NCBI RefSeq assembly: GCF_900107205.1 | Contig: NZ_FNPC01000003.1 | Span: forward strand, 367,027-431,026 | Source: Halopenitus persicus | GTDB lineage: Archaea; Halobacteriota; Halobacteria; Halobacteriales; Haloferacaceae | Direction of reading: 5' to 3' | DNA length: 64,000 nt | Shown: positions 27,609-35,532 of the stretch, piece by piece | Numbering within the stretch: position 1 is the stretch's first letter | Layout of the letters: the number at the start of each line of letters is the position of its first letter | The notes under the pieces: generated by a model | Database searches by the model: none | Told to the model about the DNA's origin: nothing | Seen by the model: only the letters and a program-made list of their open reading frames with translations | Position numbers and translations under genes: made by a program

Positions 27609-27733
27609 GGTCTCACCGTGACGGCCTCGCTACGGTCAAGGGAGAGACGGAAGTCGTCCGTTCCGTCCCGAGATCCACCGGGCCACGATGCGCCACGCCG
27701 TGGCGGTGATTCGACCGACGGGTCCGTCTTCAT
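27605..27733 (-). CDS. 42-residue leaderless ORF ahead of the iron permease
   Basis: ATG at 27733 opens a 42-residue frame (start MKTDPSVESPPRRG, end DRSEAVTVRP) whose TGA overlaps the permease ATG at 27608. The ATG sits five bases after iron operator 2, nearly the same geometry as operator 1 and the substrate-binding gene, so it is probably the first codon of the mRNA. The peptide has no recognisable domain. It may act in translational coupling or be a small protein of its own. Confidence 0.45.
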   Translation of the reverse strand: MKTDPSVESPPRRGASWPGGSRDGTDDFRLSLDRSEAVTVRP

Positions 27734-27738
27734 ACGGA

Positions 27739-27752
27739 TTAGGTCCGCCTAA
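27739..27752. promoter_or_regulatory. Iron-responsive operator 2
   Basis: TTAGGTCCGCCTAA is an imperfect copy of the palindrome at 25291, with five bases of each half-site (TTAGG/CCTAA) conserved. It lies five bases before the 42-codon ORF and 131 bases before the permease. AT-rich TATGTGTAT on its upstream side may serve as the TATA element. It is expected to bring the permease and ATPase under the same iron control. Confidence 0.75.
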
Positions 27753-27924
27753 ATACACATAGTCATTTCGAATCGGGAAGCACGAAAACTCACCGAGGCC
27801 GTCCCGGCGGTCGGCACCGAACCGCACGGGCATCGGACCTCGAAGGCGTGGTCCCGGAACGGCGGCCGTCGCCGTACCCGACGATCGTTTTGCCGATCGG
27901 GAGCGGCGGTGGAGTCGGAGACGG

Positions 27925-29061
27925 TCAGAACGGCGCTTCGGAGCCGCCGTTCGTGGGGCTCCGGTCCGTGGCGCCGTCACCGTTCGTCACGTCCGCCGTA
28001 TCCGTCGGACGCGCCGCGCTCGTCGTCTCGGCATCCGCCGCGTCCGACTTGCCGATCAGCACCCTGAACTCGCCCGGATCCGTCAGTCGGTAGTCCCATC
28101 GGAACTCGGGTCCGGCTTCGGCGGTGAACTGATGGTACAGCGGTTTGGGGTCGTGGTCGTTGACGAGAACGAACCCCGTTCCGACCTCCAGGCCGGCGTA
28201 CGTCTCGAAGATCCGCTCGTGGCGTTGGGCCGGCGGAAGGTCCCGGACGTCAAGCTCCTCGATCACCTCGATCCCGTCGTCCTCGTCGGAACCGTCATTC
28301 TCGTTGGAACCGTCAGCCTCGTCGGAACCGTCAGCCTCGTCGGAACCGTCGCCCTTCGTGATACGGACGCGACAGCGACCCGGTTCGTCCTCGACGACCT
28401 CCCAGGCGAACGCGTCGCCGTATCGCTGGCGGAACTCGCCGCGGAGCGGCTGCGGTTCGTGCGGCGCGATCAGCTCCATCGTCCCGCCCTCGGGGATCAT
28501 CCCGTACCGATGGTGGATCGTCGGGTGTCGCTCCGCTTCGGGGATCTCGCGGACGTCGTATCGCGTGACGACGTCGTCGTCGGCGGCGTCCGACTCGCCG
28601 GTTTTGACGATCTCGATGCGCCAGCCGTCGGATCCGCGGCTTCGGTACTCCCAGTCGACCACGTCGCCGTGCATCGAGGTCAGCTCGTGATACAGGGGTT
28701 TGGGGTCGTGGTCGTTGACGAGAACGAACCCCTCGTCGCTCCCGAGTTCGTCGAAGGCGGCGAGGAGGACCTGGTGTCGCCGTTGGGGCTTCAGATCGCG
28801 GACGTCGACCGTTCCGAGTTCCCCGTCGTCAAGTGGGTCCTCTTTGGTCACCGTGAGCCTCCGCGGTTCCGCGTCTGGATCCGCGTACGTCCACGCCAGG
28901 TTCCGATCGCGTTCGATCTGGTATCGAACGAGGTGGACGTCGACGTCATCACCGGCGACGACGTCGACCGTCTCCCCGGCGTCCGCCTCGGTCACCGCGT
29001 CGACGAGCGCACGTCGACGTTCCTCCTCCGGCCGGGTCCGCAGATCGAGTTCCGTTCCCAT
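27925..29061 (-). CDS. Tandem DUF2249 protein (four repeats)
   Basis: A 378-residue acidic protein made of DUF2249 units. Three clear copies begin VDVRDLKPQRRHQ (near residue 85), YDVREIPEAERHPT (near 172) and LDVRDLPPAQRHER (near 275); a fourth, degenerate copy fills residues 1-75 (ELDLRTRPEEERR). Two repeats contain the identical segment GFVLVNDHDPKPLYH. An acidic linker of four six-residue units separates repeats three and four. ATG 29061 is chosen because the first repeat begins there. DUF2249 proteins often occur beside denitrification or respiratory genes and may bind metal or redox partners; function is unproven. It probably shares the iron-controlled transcript of the gene at 29239. 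Confidence 0.85.
   Translation of the reverse strand: MGTELDLRTRPEEERRRALVDAVTEADAGETVDVVAGDDVDVHLVRYQIERDRNLAWTYADPDAEPRRLTVTKEDPLDDGELGTVDVRDLKPQRRHQVLLAAFDELGSDEGFVLVNDHDPKPLYHELTSMHGDVVDWEYRSRGSDGWRIEIVKTGESDAADDDVVTRYDVREIPEAERHPTIHHRYGMIPEGGTMELIAPHEPQPLRGEFRQRYGDAFAWEVVEDEPGRCRVRITKGDGSDEADGSDEADGSNENDGSDEDDGIEVIEELDVRDLPPAQRHERIFETYAGLEVGTGFVLVNDHDPKPLYHQFTAEAGPEFRWDYRLTDPGEFRVLIGKSDAADAETTSAARPTDTADVTNGDGATDRSPTNGGSEAPF
28278..28350. repeat. 18-base in-frame tandem repeat in the DUF2249 gene
   Basis: Four consecutive 18-base units (consensus tcgtcggaaccgtcagcc) encode GSDEAD, GSDEAD, GSNEND and GSDEDD in the linker. The two central units are identical, which suggests recent slippage and likely copy-number variation between strains. 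Confidence 0.8.
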
Positions 29062-29238
29062 CTTACCCGCTCGTTTTCGAACCGGACGTATGTCCCTGTC
29101 GGCGAATCGATTCGGCAGGGGATCGGCGGTGCCTGTTCGGTCCGGCATCGGGTCGCGGGCGTGGCTTTCGCGGCGGCCTCCGTGGGCCGCCGTCCGTCCG
29201 GGCACCGGTGACGGGCACGCGAATTCCCCCGTTCGACA

Positions 29239-29493
29239 TCACGCGGATTCCCCCGTTCGACAGACGTCACAGCCGATCGACCAAACAGCGATGAGCGCGA
29301 TCACGGCCGGGACGTGCGCCAGCACCAGCAGCGGGAGGACGAGTTGACCGAGCTCCAACGCGCTCCCGAGCGCACGCACGCCGGTCCCGAACAGGGGAAG
29401 CGACAGCAACGCCGCGCCCGTTATCGCGCCCCGAATCGGGAGGGATTGGTCGTCGATCACGTGATGGAGATGGCGGACGTGCTCGCGTATCAT
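29239..29493 (-). CDS. 84-residue membrane protein under iron control
   Basis: A small protein with two hydrophobic helices (ITGAALLSLPLFGTGV and LVLPLLVLAHVPAVIALIAV) and a C-terminal Cys pair (IGCDVCRTGESA). The N-terminus is His-rich (REHVRHLHHVIDD), so metal binding is conceivable. A strong Shine-Dalgarno sequence GGAGGTGA lies seven bases before the ATG, unusual here where most genes look leaderless. Iron operator 3 is about 65 bases upstream. I do not recognise the family. Confidence 0.65.
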   Translation of the reverse strand: MIREHVRHLHHVIDDQSLPIRGAITGAALLSLPLFGTGVRALGSALELGQLVLPLLVLAHVPAVIALIAVWSIGCDVCRTGESA

Positions 29494-29555
29494 CGTCCGC
29501 TCACCTCCCGGATCGAACCGATCCGTGTCGTCGTTGACCCGTTTCCGATCAATGG

Positions 29556-29571
29556 TTTAGGCTCACCTAAA
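29556..29571. promoter_or_regulatory. Iron-responsive operator 3
   Basis: TTTAGGCTCACCTAAA shares TTAGGCT/CCTAA with operators 1 and 2. It lies upstream of the 84-residue membrane protein and, through it, the DUF2249 gene. It is also 160 bases from the 3' end of the DtxR-family gene, which is transcribed toward it. Confidence 0.75.
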
Positions 29572-29669
29572 TCCATACACGAGCGACTGTCGTGAGAACG
29601 CAGGTAAACCTTCGGGCGAATATGTTTCCTCGCGGCGTGATGGTCGGACGATATCGGCCGTCATCGAAA

Positions 29670-29717
29670 CCCGGAGACGCGAATTCCCGGAGACGCGCAT
29701 CCCCGGAGACGCGCATC
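29670..29717. repeat. 16-base tandem repeat, three copies
   Basis: Three head-to-tail 16-base units (cccggagacgcgaatt, then cccggagacgcgcatc twice) lie just past the 3' end of the DtxR-family gene. Non-coding. A second, unrelated three-copy 16-base array is at 32197-32244. Confidence 0.8.
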
Positions 29718-29730
29718 CTCGGCGGGAACC

Positions 29731-30195
29731 TCACGCCACACACCGCTCACCGTCGTTCGATCCGGGGCACCGACCGAGACAAGCCGGGCCGACGAGGTCA
29801 TCGAGCCGGAACACGCCGTCCGCCGGCAGCGTGAACCCGATGTCGAACGCCGTCTCGTCGTCGATCGTCGCCTCCAACACCGACTCGAAGAAGGTCGATA
29901 CGACGCAGAGACGCCACCCCGCCTCCCTGGCCAGGGCTTTCCCCTCGTCCGTGAGCCTCACTCCCCGGTACTTCTCGTGGTCGAGCAGTCCGCGATCGTC
30001 GAGCTTCGACACCATTTCCGTGACGCTGGCGGGGGACACGCTCAGCTGCTCCTGCAGCTCGCCGGTCGTGGCCCGATCCGACTCGGCCCCCGAGAGGACG
30101 AGCACGGCGTGAAGATATCGTGCCGCGCTTCGATCGACGTCCGAAAGCGAGTGCGGAAGCGACGATGTGGTCGCCGTTCGTGGTTCCGAGGACAT
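29731..30195 (-). CDS. DtxR-family metal-dependent regulator
   Basis: A 154-residue regulator with an N-terminal winged helix (AARYLHAVLVLSGAES, then TGELQEQLSVSPASVTEMVS, then GLLDHEKYRGVRLTDEGKAL) and a dimerisation/metal region that ends early. The DtxR hallmark helix with YRGVRLT is clear. The C-terminus is short and Cys-containing (PACLGRCPGSNDGERCV), which could replace part of the usual metal site. It is the obvious candidate to bind the three TTAGG palindromes in this locus. It lies upstream of the iron genes, on the same strand. Confidence 0.88.
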   Translation of the reverse strand: MSSEPRTATTSSLPHSLSDVDRSAARYLHAVLVLSGAESDRATTGELQEQLSVSPASVTEMVSKLDDRGLLDHEKYRGVRLTDEGKALAREAGWRLCVVSTFFESVLEATIDDETAFDIGFTLPADGVFRLDDLVGPACLGRCPGSNDGERCVA

Positions 30196-30397
30196 ACTCG
30201 CTGGTTCACCACGTCACCCCAAGAGCATCCCCCCGAATCCCTTCGCACCGACCGCGACTGGACCGACGTTTGAAGACGTGGATCCGCCGAGAATTGATAT
30301 AGCGATATATAATTTATTAGTTCGGATAAAACCGGCCGCGCGCGAAATCCGACCGATCTGTGGCGACTGAATTCGGGCACCGATCCGACGGCGCCGC

Positions 30398-31471
30398 TCA
30401 CAGGAGCCGATAGATGTGCGCCTCGTAGGTCGCTCGGACCTGGTCGCCCCAGTTGTGGGTGTAGGTGTCGATGATGTCCTCGGCGACGTCCCCGCGGAGG
30501 TACTTCACGACGCCCCGGTCGCCGGTCCGGTCCCGGAGGTGCGTGGTGAAGAAGTGCCGGAAGTAGTGGGGCGTCACGTTCTCGCTCGCGCCGCCCCCCG
30601 TCCGGTACCAGCCGTGATCCCGGGCGTACTCCTCGACGATATGCCGGACGGTCTGGGGATCCAGGCGTTCCCCCCACGACCCCGAGGTGCCCACGAACAG
30701 GGGCTCGGCCGGGGAGACGGCGTCCGGGCGGACCGCGAGCCACGCCGTGAGCACGCGTTCGAGCTCGTCGTCGATCGGGATCACCGTCTCCCGCTTGCGC
30801 TTGTTGGCGGCCGACCTGATCTCGCCGTTGAGTTCCTCGCCGACGCGCGCGTCCCCGGTCACGTACAGCGAATCCGGCCGCGACTCGAGCGTCGGCCGTC
30901 TGCCGAGCTCGTAGGCCGACGCGGCCGGCGAGTCGGGCATCGAGACGTCGCGGAGGTCGAGGTTACAGAGCTCGCCGACCCGCATTCCGGTCTTGAGCAG
31001 CGTCACGATCACCGCGCGGTGGAGCGGATGACGGACCCGGTCGAGAAACGCCCGCATCGCCGGGACGTCGATCTCCCGGCGGGCGGGGTCCTTGTCGACC
31101 GACTCGTCCATCTCCTCCATCACGAGGGTCATCGGGTTCGACTCGAAGGCGCCGACCTGCGTCATATACGTGTAATACCGGTGGAGATACGCCGCGTACG
31201 TCGCCACCGTGCTCTCGGCGAGATCCCCGCGGAGGGAGTGGACGAAGGCCATACAGTCCCTGTGGGTCGCCTGCGCGGTCGCGTTCGCCTTCCCGTCGCC
31301 TCCTCCGGCGCCGCCGTTCGTTCCCCGACGGTCGGCCACGAACGCCTCGAAGCGCCGCAGCACGCGCTCGTAGGAGCGTTTCGTGCGGTCCGTCTTCCCG
31401 TGGTAGGTGAGGTCCTCGAGGAAGTAGCCGACGGGATCCGCCGGATCGAGGGATTCGGTCCCGCTACTCAT
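30398..31471 (-). CDS. Tyrosine recombinase (XerC/D-like integrase)
   Basis: A 357-residue site-specific recombinase. The N-terminal SAM-like core-binding domain contains GYFLEDLTYHGKTDRTKRSY and the segment from LAESTVATYAAYLHRYYTYM. The catalytic domain has Arg in LLKTGMRVGELCNLDLRD, Lys in NKRKRETVIPID, HxxR in TPHYFRHFFTTHLRDR, His in YTHN and the Tyr nucleophile in ATYEAHIYRL. All catalytic residues look intact. It overlaps the upstream small gene (ATGAGTAG), and the pair is common in haloarchaeal chromosomes, so it may be a resident recombinase and not a prophage integrase. Confidence 0.9.
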   Translation of the reverse strand: MSSGTESLDPADPVGYFLEDLTYHGKTDRTKRSYERVLRRFEAFVADRRGTNGGAGGGDGKANATAQATHRDCMAFVHSLRGDLAESTVATYAAYLHRYYTYMTQVGAFESNPMTLVMEEMDESVDKDPARREIDVPAMRAFLDRVRHPLHRAVIVTLLKTGMRVGELCNLDLRDVSMPDSPAASAYELGRRPTLESRPDSLYVTGDARVGEELNGEIRSAANKRKRETVIPIDDELERVLTAWLAVRPDAVSPAEPLFVGTSGSWGERLDPQTVRHIVEEYARDHGWYRTGGGASENVTPHYFRHFFTTHLRDRTGDRGVVKYLRGDVAEDIIDTYTHNWGDQVRATYEAHIYRLL

Positions 31472-31868
31472 CGACCAACACGTACCCCCCGTCCCGGCCA
31501 CGGTAGCGGACCCGCCCGCGTCCCTGCAGGTCCTCGAGGACCGCGTCCAATCGCTCCTCGAGGTTCTCGGTTACGGCCTCCCGCAGCTCCTCCCAGGAGT
31601 GAACGACCGATTCGTCGAGAACCTCGAGGATGCGGTCTTCGAGGTCCTCACCCCCAGGGTGAGAGCCCTGATCAGCCGTCTCCTCCTCGTCCCCCGGATC
31701 GCTCCCGGGATCGACGGCGAAACCCCGCCGTCCGGCCTGCACCATCGTCCGAACGAACTCGCTGCGCGACATCCCGAGTTCCTCCGCATGTTCCGACCAC
31801 TCCTCCTTCTGATAGGTCGGGACGTACGTCTTGACCGACGTGCGATCGGTGTCGTGTTCGGTGCTCAT
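31464..31868 (-). CDS. Small recombinase-partner protein (DUF5805-like, RHH-type)
   Basis: A 134-residue acidic protein. The first 50 residues (SVKTYVPTYQKEEWSEHAEE, then LGMSRSEFVRTMVQAGRRGF) look like a ribbon-helix-helix DNA-binding domain. The C-terminal half (DRILEVLDESVVHSWEELRE, then LDAVLEDLQGRGRVRYRGRD) looks like a winged helix. I recall the family as DUF5805. Its stop overlaps the recombinase start, so the two are co-translated. It may regulate or position the recombinase. The dyad at 31919 lies 50 bases upstream. Confidence 0.75.
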   Translation of the reverse strand: MSTEHDTDRTSVKTYVPTYQKEEWSEHAEELGMSRSEFVRTMVQAGRRGFAVDPGSDPGDEEETADQGSHPGGEDLEDRILEVLDESVVHSWEELREAVTENLEERLDAVLEDLQGRGRVRYRGRDGGYVLVDE

Positions 31869-31918
31869 CGATATGGAAGCCATCACGGGGCGATACCTTC
31901 AATGTATCCCCTGATGTG

Positions 31919-31938
31919 CGGATAAGGACTCTTATCCG
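31919..31938. promoter_or_regulatory. Perfect dyad upstream of the recombinase operon
   Basis: CGGATAAG-GACT-CTTATCCG is a perfect eight-base inverted repeat with a four-base spacer, 50 bases before the DUF5805-like start. It could be the operator of the RHH-type protein or a crossover site for the recombinase. A half-site CGGATAA recurs at 30323-30329 beyond the other end of the recombinase gene. Another inverted pair (CCCTAAA 31949-31955 with TTTAGGG 31986-31992) follows in the AT-rich DNA. Confidence 0.5.
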
Positions 31939-32699
31939 GACGAGTATACCCTAAACTCCCACCCAATATATAATAGATCCGCATATTTAGGGCTCCAAAA
32001 TGAGGATGATGATTATATAAATACGGATTAATTCAGTTGATTCGATTCGGTCGATATCTGCGACGGTCGGCCGAGTCACGGATCGGAACGGTGTGTCGTT
32101 TCGGTTCCATATTTATAATGTGATACGTCTCCACTCCGATACTCTCGTCGCGTCGCGCTCGTGCGTTCGAACAGCCGGCGTCGGTCGAGCCGGATCGGGT
32201 TCCGGACGACTCGGGTTCCGGACGACTCGGGTTCCGGACGCCTCGGGTCTCGGTCGAACGAGGGCCGGATGCAGCGTCGGGAGGCGACGCTCCGCGAGTT
32301 CGTGGCGTTCGTCGAACTCGTCGACCGGTGACGACGGCTTCGTCGGTTTCAGCCGTGAGCGGCCGAGCAGCGGGACGGCGAGACGTCGAGATCGACGACG
32401 CGCTCTCCGCGTCGGTTCGGAACGGCCTCGATCGACCGAGACGGGCATTCGAAAGCCCGCGGTCCGTGAGTTGCCCCCGTCGGGTCCTCGTGGCTGTCCA
32501 CGCGCGATCGCGCCGTCGCGTCTTCGGCGTCGGGGGCGGCACCGGTCCGGGCTGAGCGCGTTGATGCGGTTGATCCGTTGACCGTGTTGGGACACGGCGG
32601 TCCCGTGGATCGTCGTCGATCGTCGCGTGACGACGATCGGTGATCGATACGGCCCTTATAAATCATATAGTGCTATATCTAAAACGAGGGCGACGGTAG
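31939..32699. other. Stretch without a supportable gene
   Basis: The left 100 bases are AT-rich (tataatagatcc, gattatataaatacgg). The GC-rich remainder has open frames on both strands, but none has the acidic composition, start context or motifs of a haloarchaeal protein. A three-copy 16-base tandem repeat is at 32197-32244, and an AT-rich, promoter-like stretch (cccttataaatcatatagtg) is near 32653. It is probably decayed accessory DNA. Confidence 0.5.
32197..32244. repeat. 16-base tandem repeat, three copies
   Basis: gggttccggacgactc occurs twice head to tail, followed by a third copy with one change (gcctc for gactc). It lies in the gene-poor stretch between the recombinase operon and cydAB. 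Confidence 0.8.
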
Positions 32700-32718
32700 T
32701 TGAGACTGGCCGTCTCAA
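32700..32718. repeat. Hairpin TTGAGAC/GTCTCAA, copy 1
   Basis: TTGAGAC-tggcc-GTCTCAA is a perfect seven-base dyad. With its flanks (agttgaga...gtctcaat.ca.atg) it closely matches 36580-36608. The two copies are in direct orientation and bracket about 3.9 kb that holds cydAB and decayed fragments. It resembles a terminal hairpin of a mobile element, but the element is not identified. Confidence 0.5.
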
Positions 32719-33050
32719 TGCATATGGATACCTTCCTGTGGCTCCGGATGGAGTGTTTGTTCGACAAACTGCGACACAATGCGGTCCTCGACAGTCCGAA
32801 GCCGATACTGACCCGTGGAACGTGGTTCGTCGAGTATTGACGCCAGATCGGAGATGGAGACTTCCTGGAACCGCTCGTAGTAACGTGATTGACTGCCGCT
32901 TTCAGCACCTGCTAGTGTTCCGATGAGAAATCCGTGGCGATCCGCTCGGTCGCGTTCCAGTTGCCGGTACTGGTGATGTGTGACACCGAGAGCGATACCC
33001 CATCGCGAAGATGCGAATCCATCATATCGTCCACATCCCCGATCGGAGAG
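32715..33050 (-). pseudogene. Unrecognised coding remnant (111 codons, no start)
   Basis: One minus-strand frame stays open for 111 codons with protein-like composition (GIALGVTHHQYRQLERDRAD, then GFLIGTLAGAESG, then YYERFQEVSISDLASILDEP) and ends at a TGA inside hairpin copy 1. There is an upstream stop at 33051 and no ATG, GTG or TTG near the top. It therefore looks like the C-terminal part of a truncated gene. I do not recognise the family. Confidence 0.4.
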
Positions 33051-33095
33051 TCACCAGTACTGAGCGCAGAATGGAACGACGAGAGGTTGGTGGGG

Positions 33096-34091
33096 TTACC
33101 CTCCGTAGCCCTCATCCTCGATTGGGCCGCTAAATACCCCGTAGAGGAACTTGAAGTACCACAGCACCAGCAGCAGCACCGGGAACCCGAGGACAGTCAC
33201 GAGGTTCAGCGCTAACGGTGACACGACCGCTTCTCTGACCAGCAGCTCTGTCGGCGGATAGATCGTCGGGTACAGCGGAATTGCGACCAGGATCGTCAAC
33301 AGTGTGGGGAGCGCCAGCGCGCTCGCCAGCCAGGCCTGGTACTGGCCGCGTCTGGCCAGCACGCTCCCGCTCAGCCCCACGGCGACCGAGAGGGCGACGA
33401 CTGCAGCTACGGGAAGCGAGAGTACCGTGTCGGCAGCGTCACCCGCGTCGGTTAGGACAACAGTTCCCAGCAGTACGACAACCCCACCGAGGTATGCCAG
33501 TGTAGCGCCGATGCCGTACGTACGCAGTTCCGACGCTAGGCCGGGATCGGTTTTGGCCGCGAGGAACGCCGCACCCGTGACGACCGAAACGGAGACCAGG
33601 CCGAAACCAGTCAGCACAACTGGTAGCGTCGCCCCGCCGAACAGCCAGCGGCCGGCGAGCATTCCGAACAGCAGCGGCGCAAACACGCTGCCCCCGACGA
33701 AGGCGTAGTCGGCGTAGCGCTTCCACTGCTCATCGTCGCGCTGCTCGCGAAGTTCCGGGCCGAGTCCACGGAACACCAACGCGAGGACGAACCCGATTGC
33801 GAGCAGATAGTTGTCCGCGAGGAGGCGGGAGTACACCCGCGGGAACGCCGCCAGCAGCATCGTCCCGAAGGCGACGAGCCACACCTCGTTGGCATCCCAG
33901 ACCGGGCCGAACGCCGACAGGAACGTCTCCCGCTCGTGTTCGTCCGTCCGGGTCACGTACAGCATTCCGATGCCGAAGTCGAACCCGTCGAGGACGACGT
34001 ACATTCCCAGTGCGAACAGCACGGCGCCGAACCAGATCTCGGGCAGTGACTCGACGAGGTAGGCGTCGACGGGCAACAACGGGTCAGTCAT
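33096..34091 (-). CDS. cydB: Cytochrome bd-type oxidase subunit II
   Basis: A 331-residue membrane protein with eight to nine helices. CydB signatures are WFGAVLFALGMYVVLDGFDF near residue 16, GIGMLYVTRTDEHERETFLS near 41 and GPVWDANEVWLVAFGTMLLA near 62. With CydA it forms a quinol oxidase that reduces O2 without proton pumping and usually with high oxygen affinity. The start overlaps the end of cydA by eight bases. GC content is visibly lower than in the core region. Confidence 0.95.
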   Translation of the reverse strand: MTDPLLPVDAYLVESLPEIWFGAVLFALGMYVVLDGFDFGIGMLYVTRTDEHERETFLSAFGPVWDANEVWLVAFGTMLLAAFPRVYSRLLADNYLLAIGFVLALVFRGLGPELREQRDDEQWKRYADYAFVGGSVFAPLLFGMLAGRWLFGGATLPVVLTGFGLVSVSVVTGAAFLAAKTDPGLASELRTYGIGATLAYLGGVVVLLGTVVLTDAGDAADTVLSLPVAAVVALSVAVGLSGSVLARRGQYQAWLASALALPTLLTILVAIPLYPTIYPPTELLVREAVVSPLALNLVTVLGFPVLLLVLWYFKFLYGVFSGPIEDEGYGG

Positions 34092-35532
34092 TGTCGCTCA
34101 CTCCCGGGATCGGTCCGTGCCAGCCCCCCTCGCTGGACTCCCGGACGCCGAGCGCCTGGAGTTCCTCCCTGACGAGCCACTTCAGGACGTACAGGGCCGT
34201 CAGCAACAACCCGACGTAGACGACGACGAATCCGACTAGGGTCAGTGTCGCCTCCGTCCCGGTTAGTGTTGAGGAGACTGCCTCGCTGGTCCTGAGTTCG
34301 TCTTGGATGACCCACGGCTGGCGGCCAATCTCGGTGACATACCATCCGGTGAGCAACGCCGCATAGCCTAGTGGCGATGCAGCGATCATTGCCTTTAGGT
34401 AGCGTGTGCTGTCAGACAACCGCCCCCGATACGTAAGGTAGCCGCCCCACAGCGCCAGCCCGATAAACAGGAACCCGAGCCCGACCATAAAGCGGAACGG
34501 CCAGAATACGAGTGCTACAGGGGGGTTCTCCTCGTACTCGTTCAGCCCGATGACCTCGGCGTCGAAGTCCCCGCCACTGGCGAGAAACGATCCGACTGCG
34601 GGGAGGCTCACGGTGACGAGGTTCTCGGCTCGCGGATCGGTGAGTGCTTCAGGTGACTTCGGAAACGCGAGCAGGTGTAGATCGGCCTGCCCCGTCTCGT
34701 AGTGCGCCTCCATCGCAGCAAACTTCTGTGGCTGGGTGTCCTCGACGTGGCGGCCGTAGGCGTCGCCGTGGACCGCCTGGAACGGTGCGGAGACGATCAG
34801 GAGTACGACAGCCAGCTTGAGTGCGGTGTTCCAGGCTTCAGTATCGGGCTTTTTCCAGACGATGTACGCCGAGACGCCCGCGACCAGTAGTGCGACCGAG
34901 ATCACCGACGCGTTCATCATATGGACGTACATCCAGGGCATTCGCGGGGTGAAGAACGCGGCGAACGGGTCGGTTAGTTTGGCGATTTCCATCCCGTTGC
35001 GGGTGACCATCTCGTAGCCCCGTGGGGTCTGCATCCAGGCGTTGACGATCAAGATCCAGAACCCCGACAGCCAGGCACCGAAGCCGACGAGTACTGACGA
35101 GATGACGTATGTCCGGTCCTTGACGCGGTCGCGACCGTACAGCAACACGCCGAGGAAGACGGCCTCTAAAAAGAACGCCATCTTCGCTTCGAAGGCCAGC
35201 GGGCCGCCGATCAGTTCACCGGCCACCTCGGCGAACTGTGGGAAGTTTGTGCCGAACTGGAAGCTCATCGGAATCCCGGTGACTGTACCCATCACGAAGC
35301 CGGCGGCGAAAACCTTCACCCAGAACGAGCGCAATCGCGCATACCGTAGCTCGTTCGTCCGTACGTCTTTCCAAGTAAAGTAGATAATAAACGGTGCGAG
35401 CCCGATCGAAAGGGACGCGAAGATGATGTGAACGGAGATCGTCCATCCGAACTGCATACGGCTCGCGAGTTCCGGAGAGAGGAATGCCGCCCATACCGGA
35501 TCGATGGCACTCGATAGTGTGATCGGACCCAT
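34084..35532 (-). CDS. cydA: Cytochrome bd-type oxidase subunit I
   Basis: A 482-residue heme-binding subunit. Family signatures include LASRMQFGWTISVHIIFASL near residue 21 (heme His), VTGIPMSFQFGTNFPQF near 80, the conserved GRQPWVIQDELRT near 405 and an adjacent FWPFRFMVGLGFLF. The Q-loop is short. Bd oxidases are patchily distributed in haloarchaea. The lower GC and flanking gene debris suggest this operon was acquired. The cydDC assembly genes are not in the window. Confidence 0.95.
   Translation of the reverse strand: MGPITLSSAIDPVWAAFLSPELASRMQFGWTISVHIIFASLSIGLAPFIIYFTWKDVRTNELRYARLRSFWVKVFAAGFVMGTVTGIPMSFQFGTNFPQFAEVAGELIGGPLAFEAKMAFFLEAVFLGVLLYGRDRVKDRTYVISSVLVGFGAWLSGFWILIVNAWMQTPRGYEMVTRNGMEIAKLTDPFAAFFTPRMPWMYVHMMNASVISVALLVAGVSAYIVWKKPDTEAWNTALKLAVVLLIVSAPFQAVHGDAYGRHVEDTQPQKFAAMEAHYETGQADLHLLAFPKSPEALTDPRAENLVTVSLPAVGSFLASGGDFDAEVIGLNEYEENPPVALVFWPFRFMVGLGFLFIGLALWGGYLTYRGRLSDSTRYLKAMIAASPLGYAALLTGWYVTEIGRQPWVIQDELRTSEAVSSTLTGTEATLTLVGFVVVYVGLLLTALYVLKWLVREELQALGVRESSEGGWHGPIPGVSDND

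Noticed and set aside
27636..27980. 114-codon minus-strand frame over iron operator 2
   Set aside because: It would run through the operator and TATA region; the 42-codon ORF starting after the operator fits far better.
30713..31471. Prophage hypothesis from the tyrosine recombinase
   Set aside because: No phage structural genes, no att pair and no tRNA adjoin it; the partner-gene layout fits a resident chromosomal recombinase.
32033..32666. Several overlapping open frames of 75-169 codons on both strands
   Set aside because: All are Arg/Ser/Pro-rich, lack acidic bias or motifs, and cross tandem repeats; none can be preferred.
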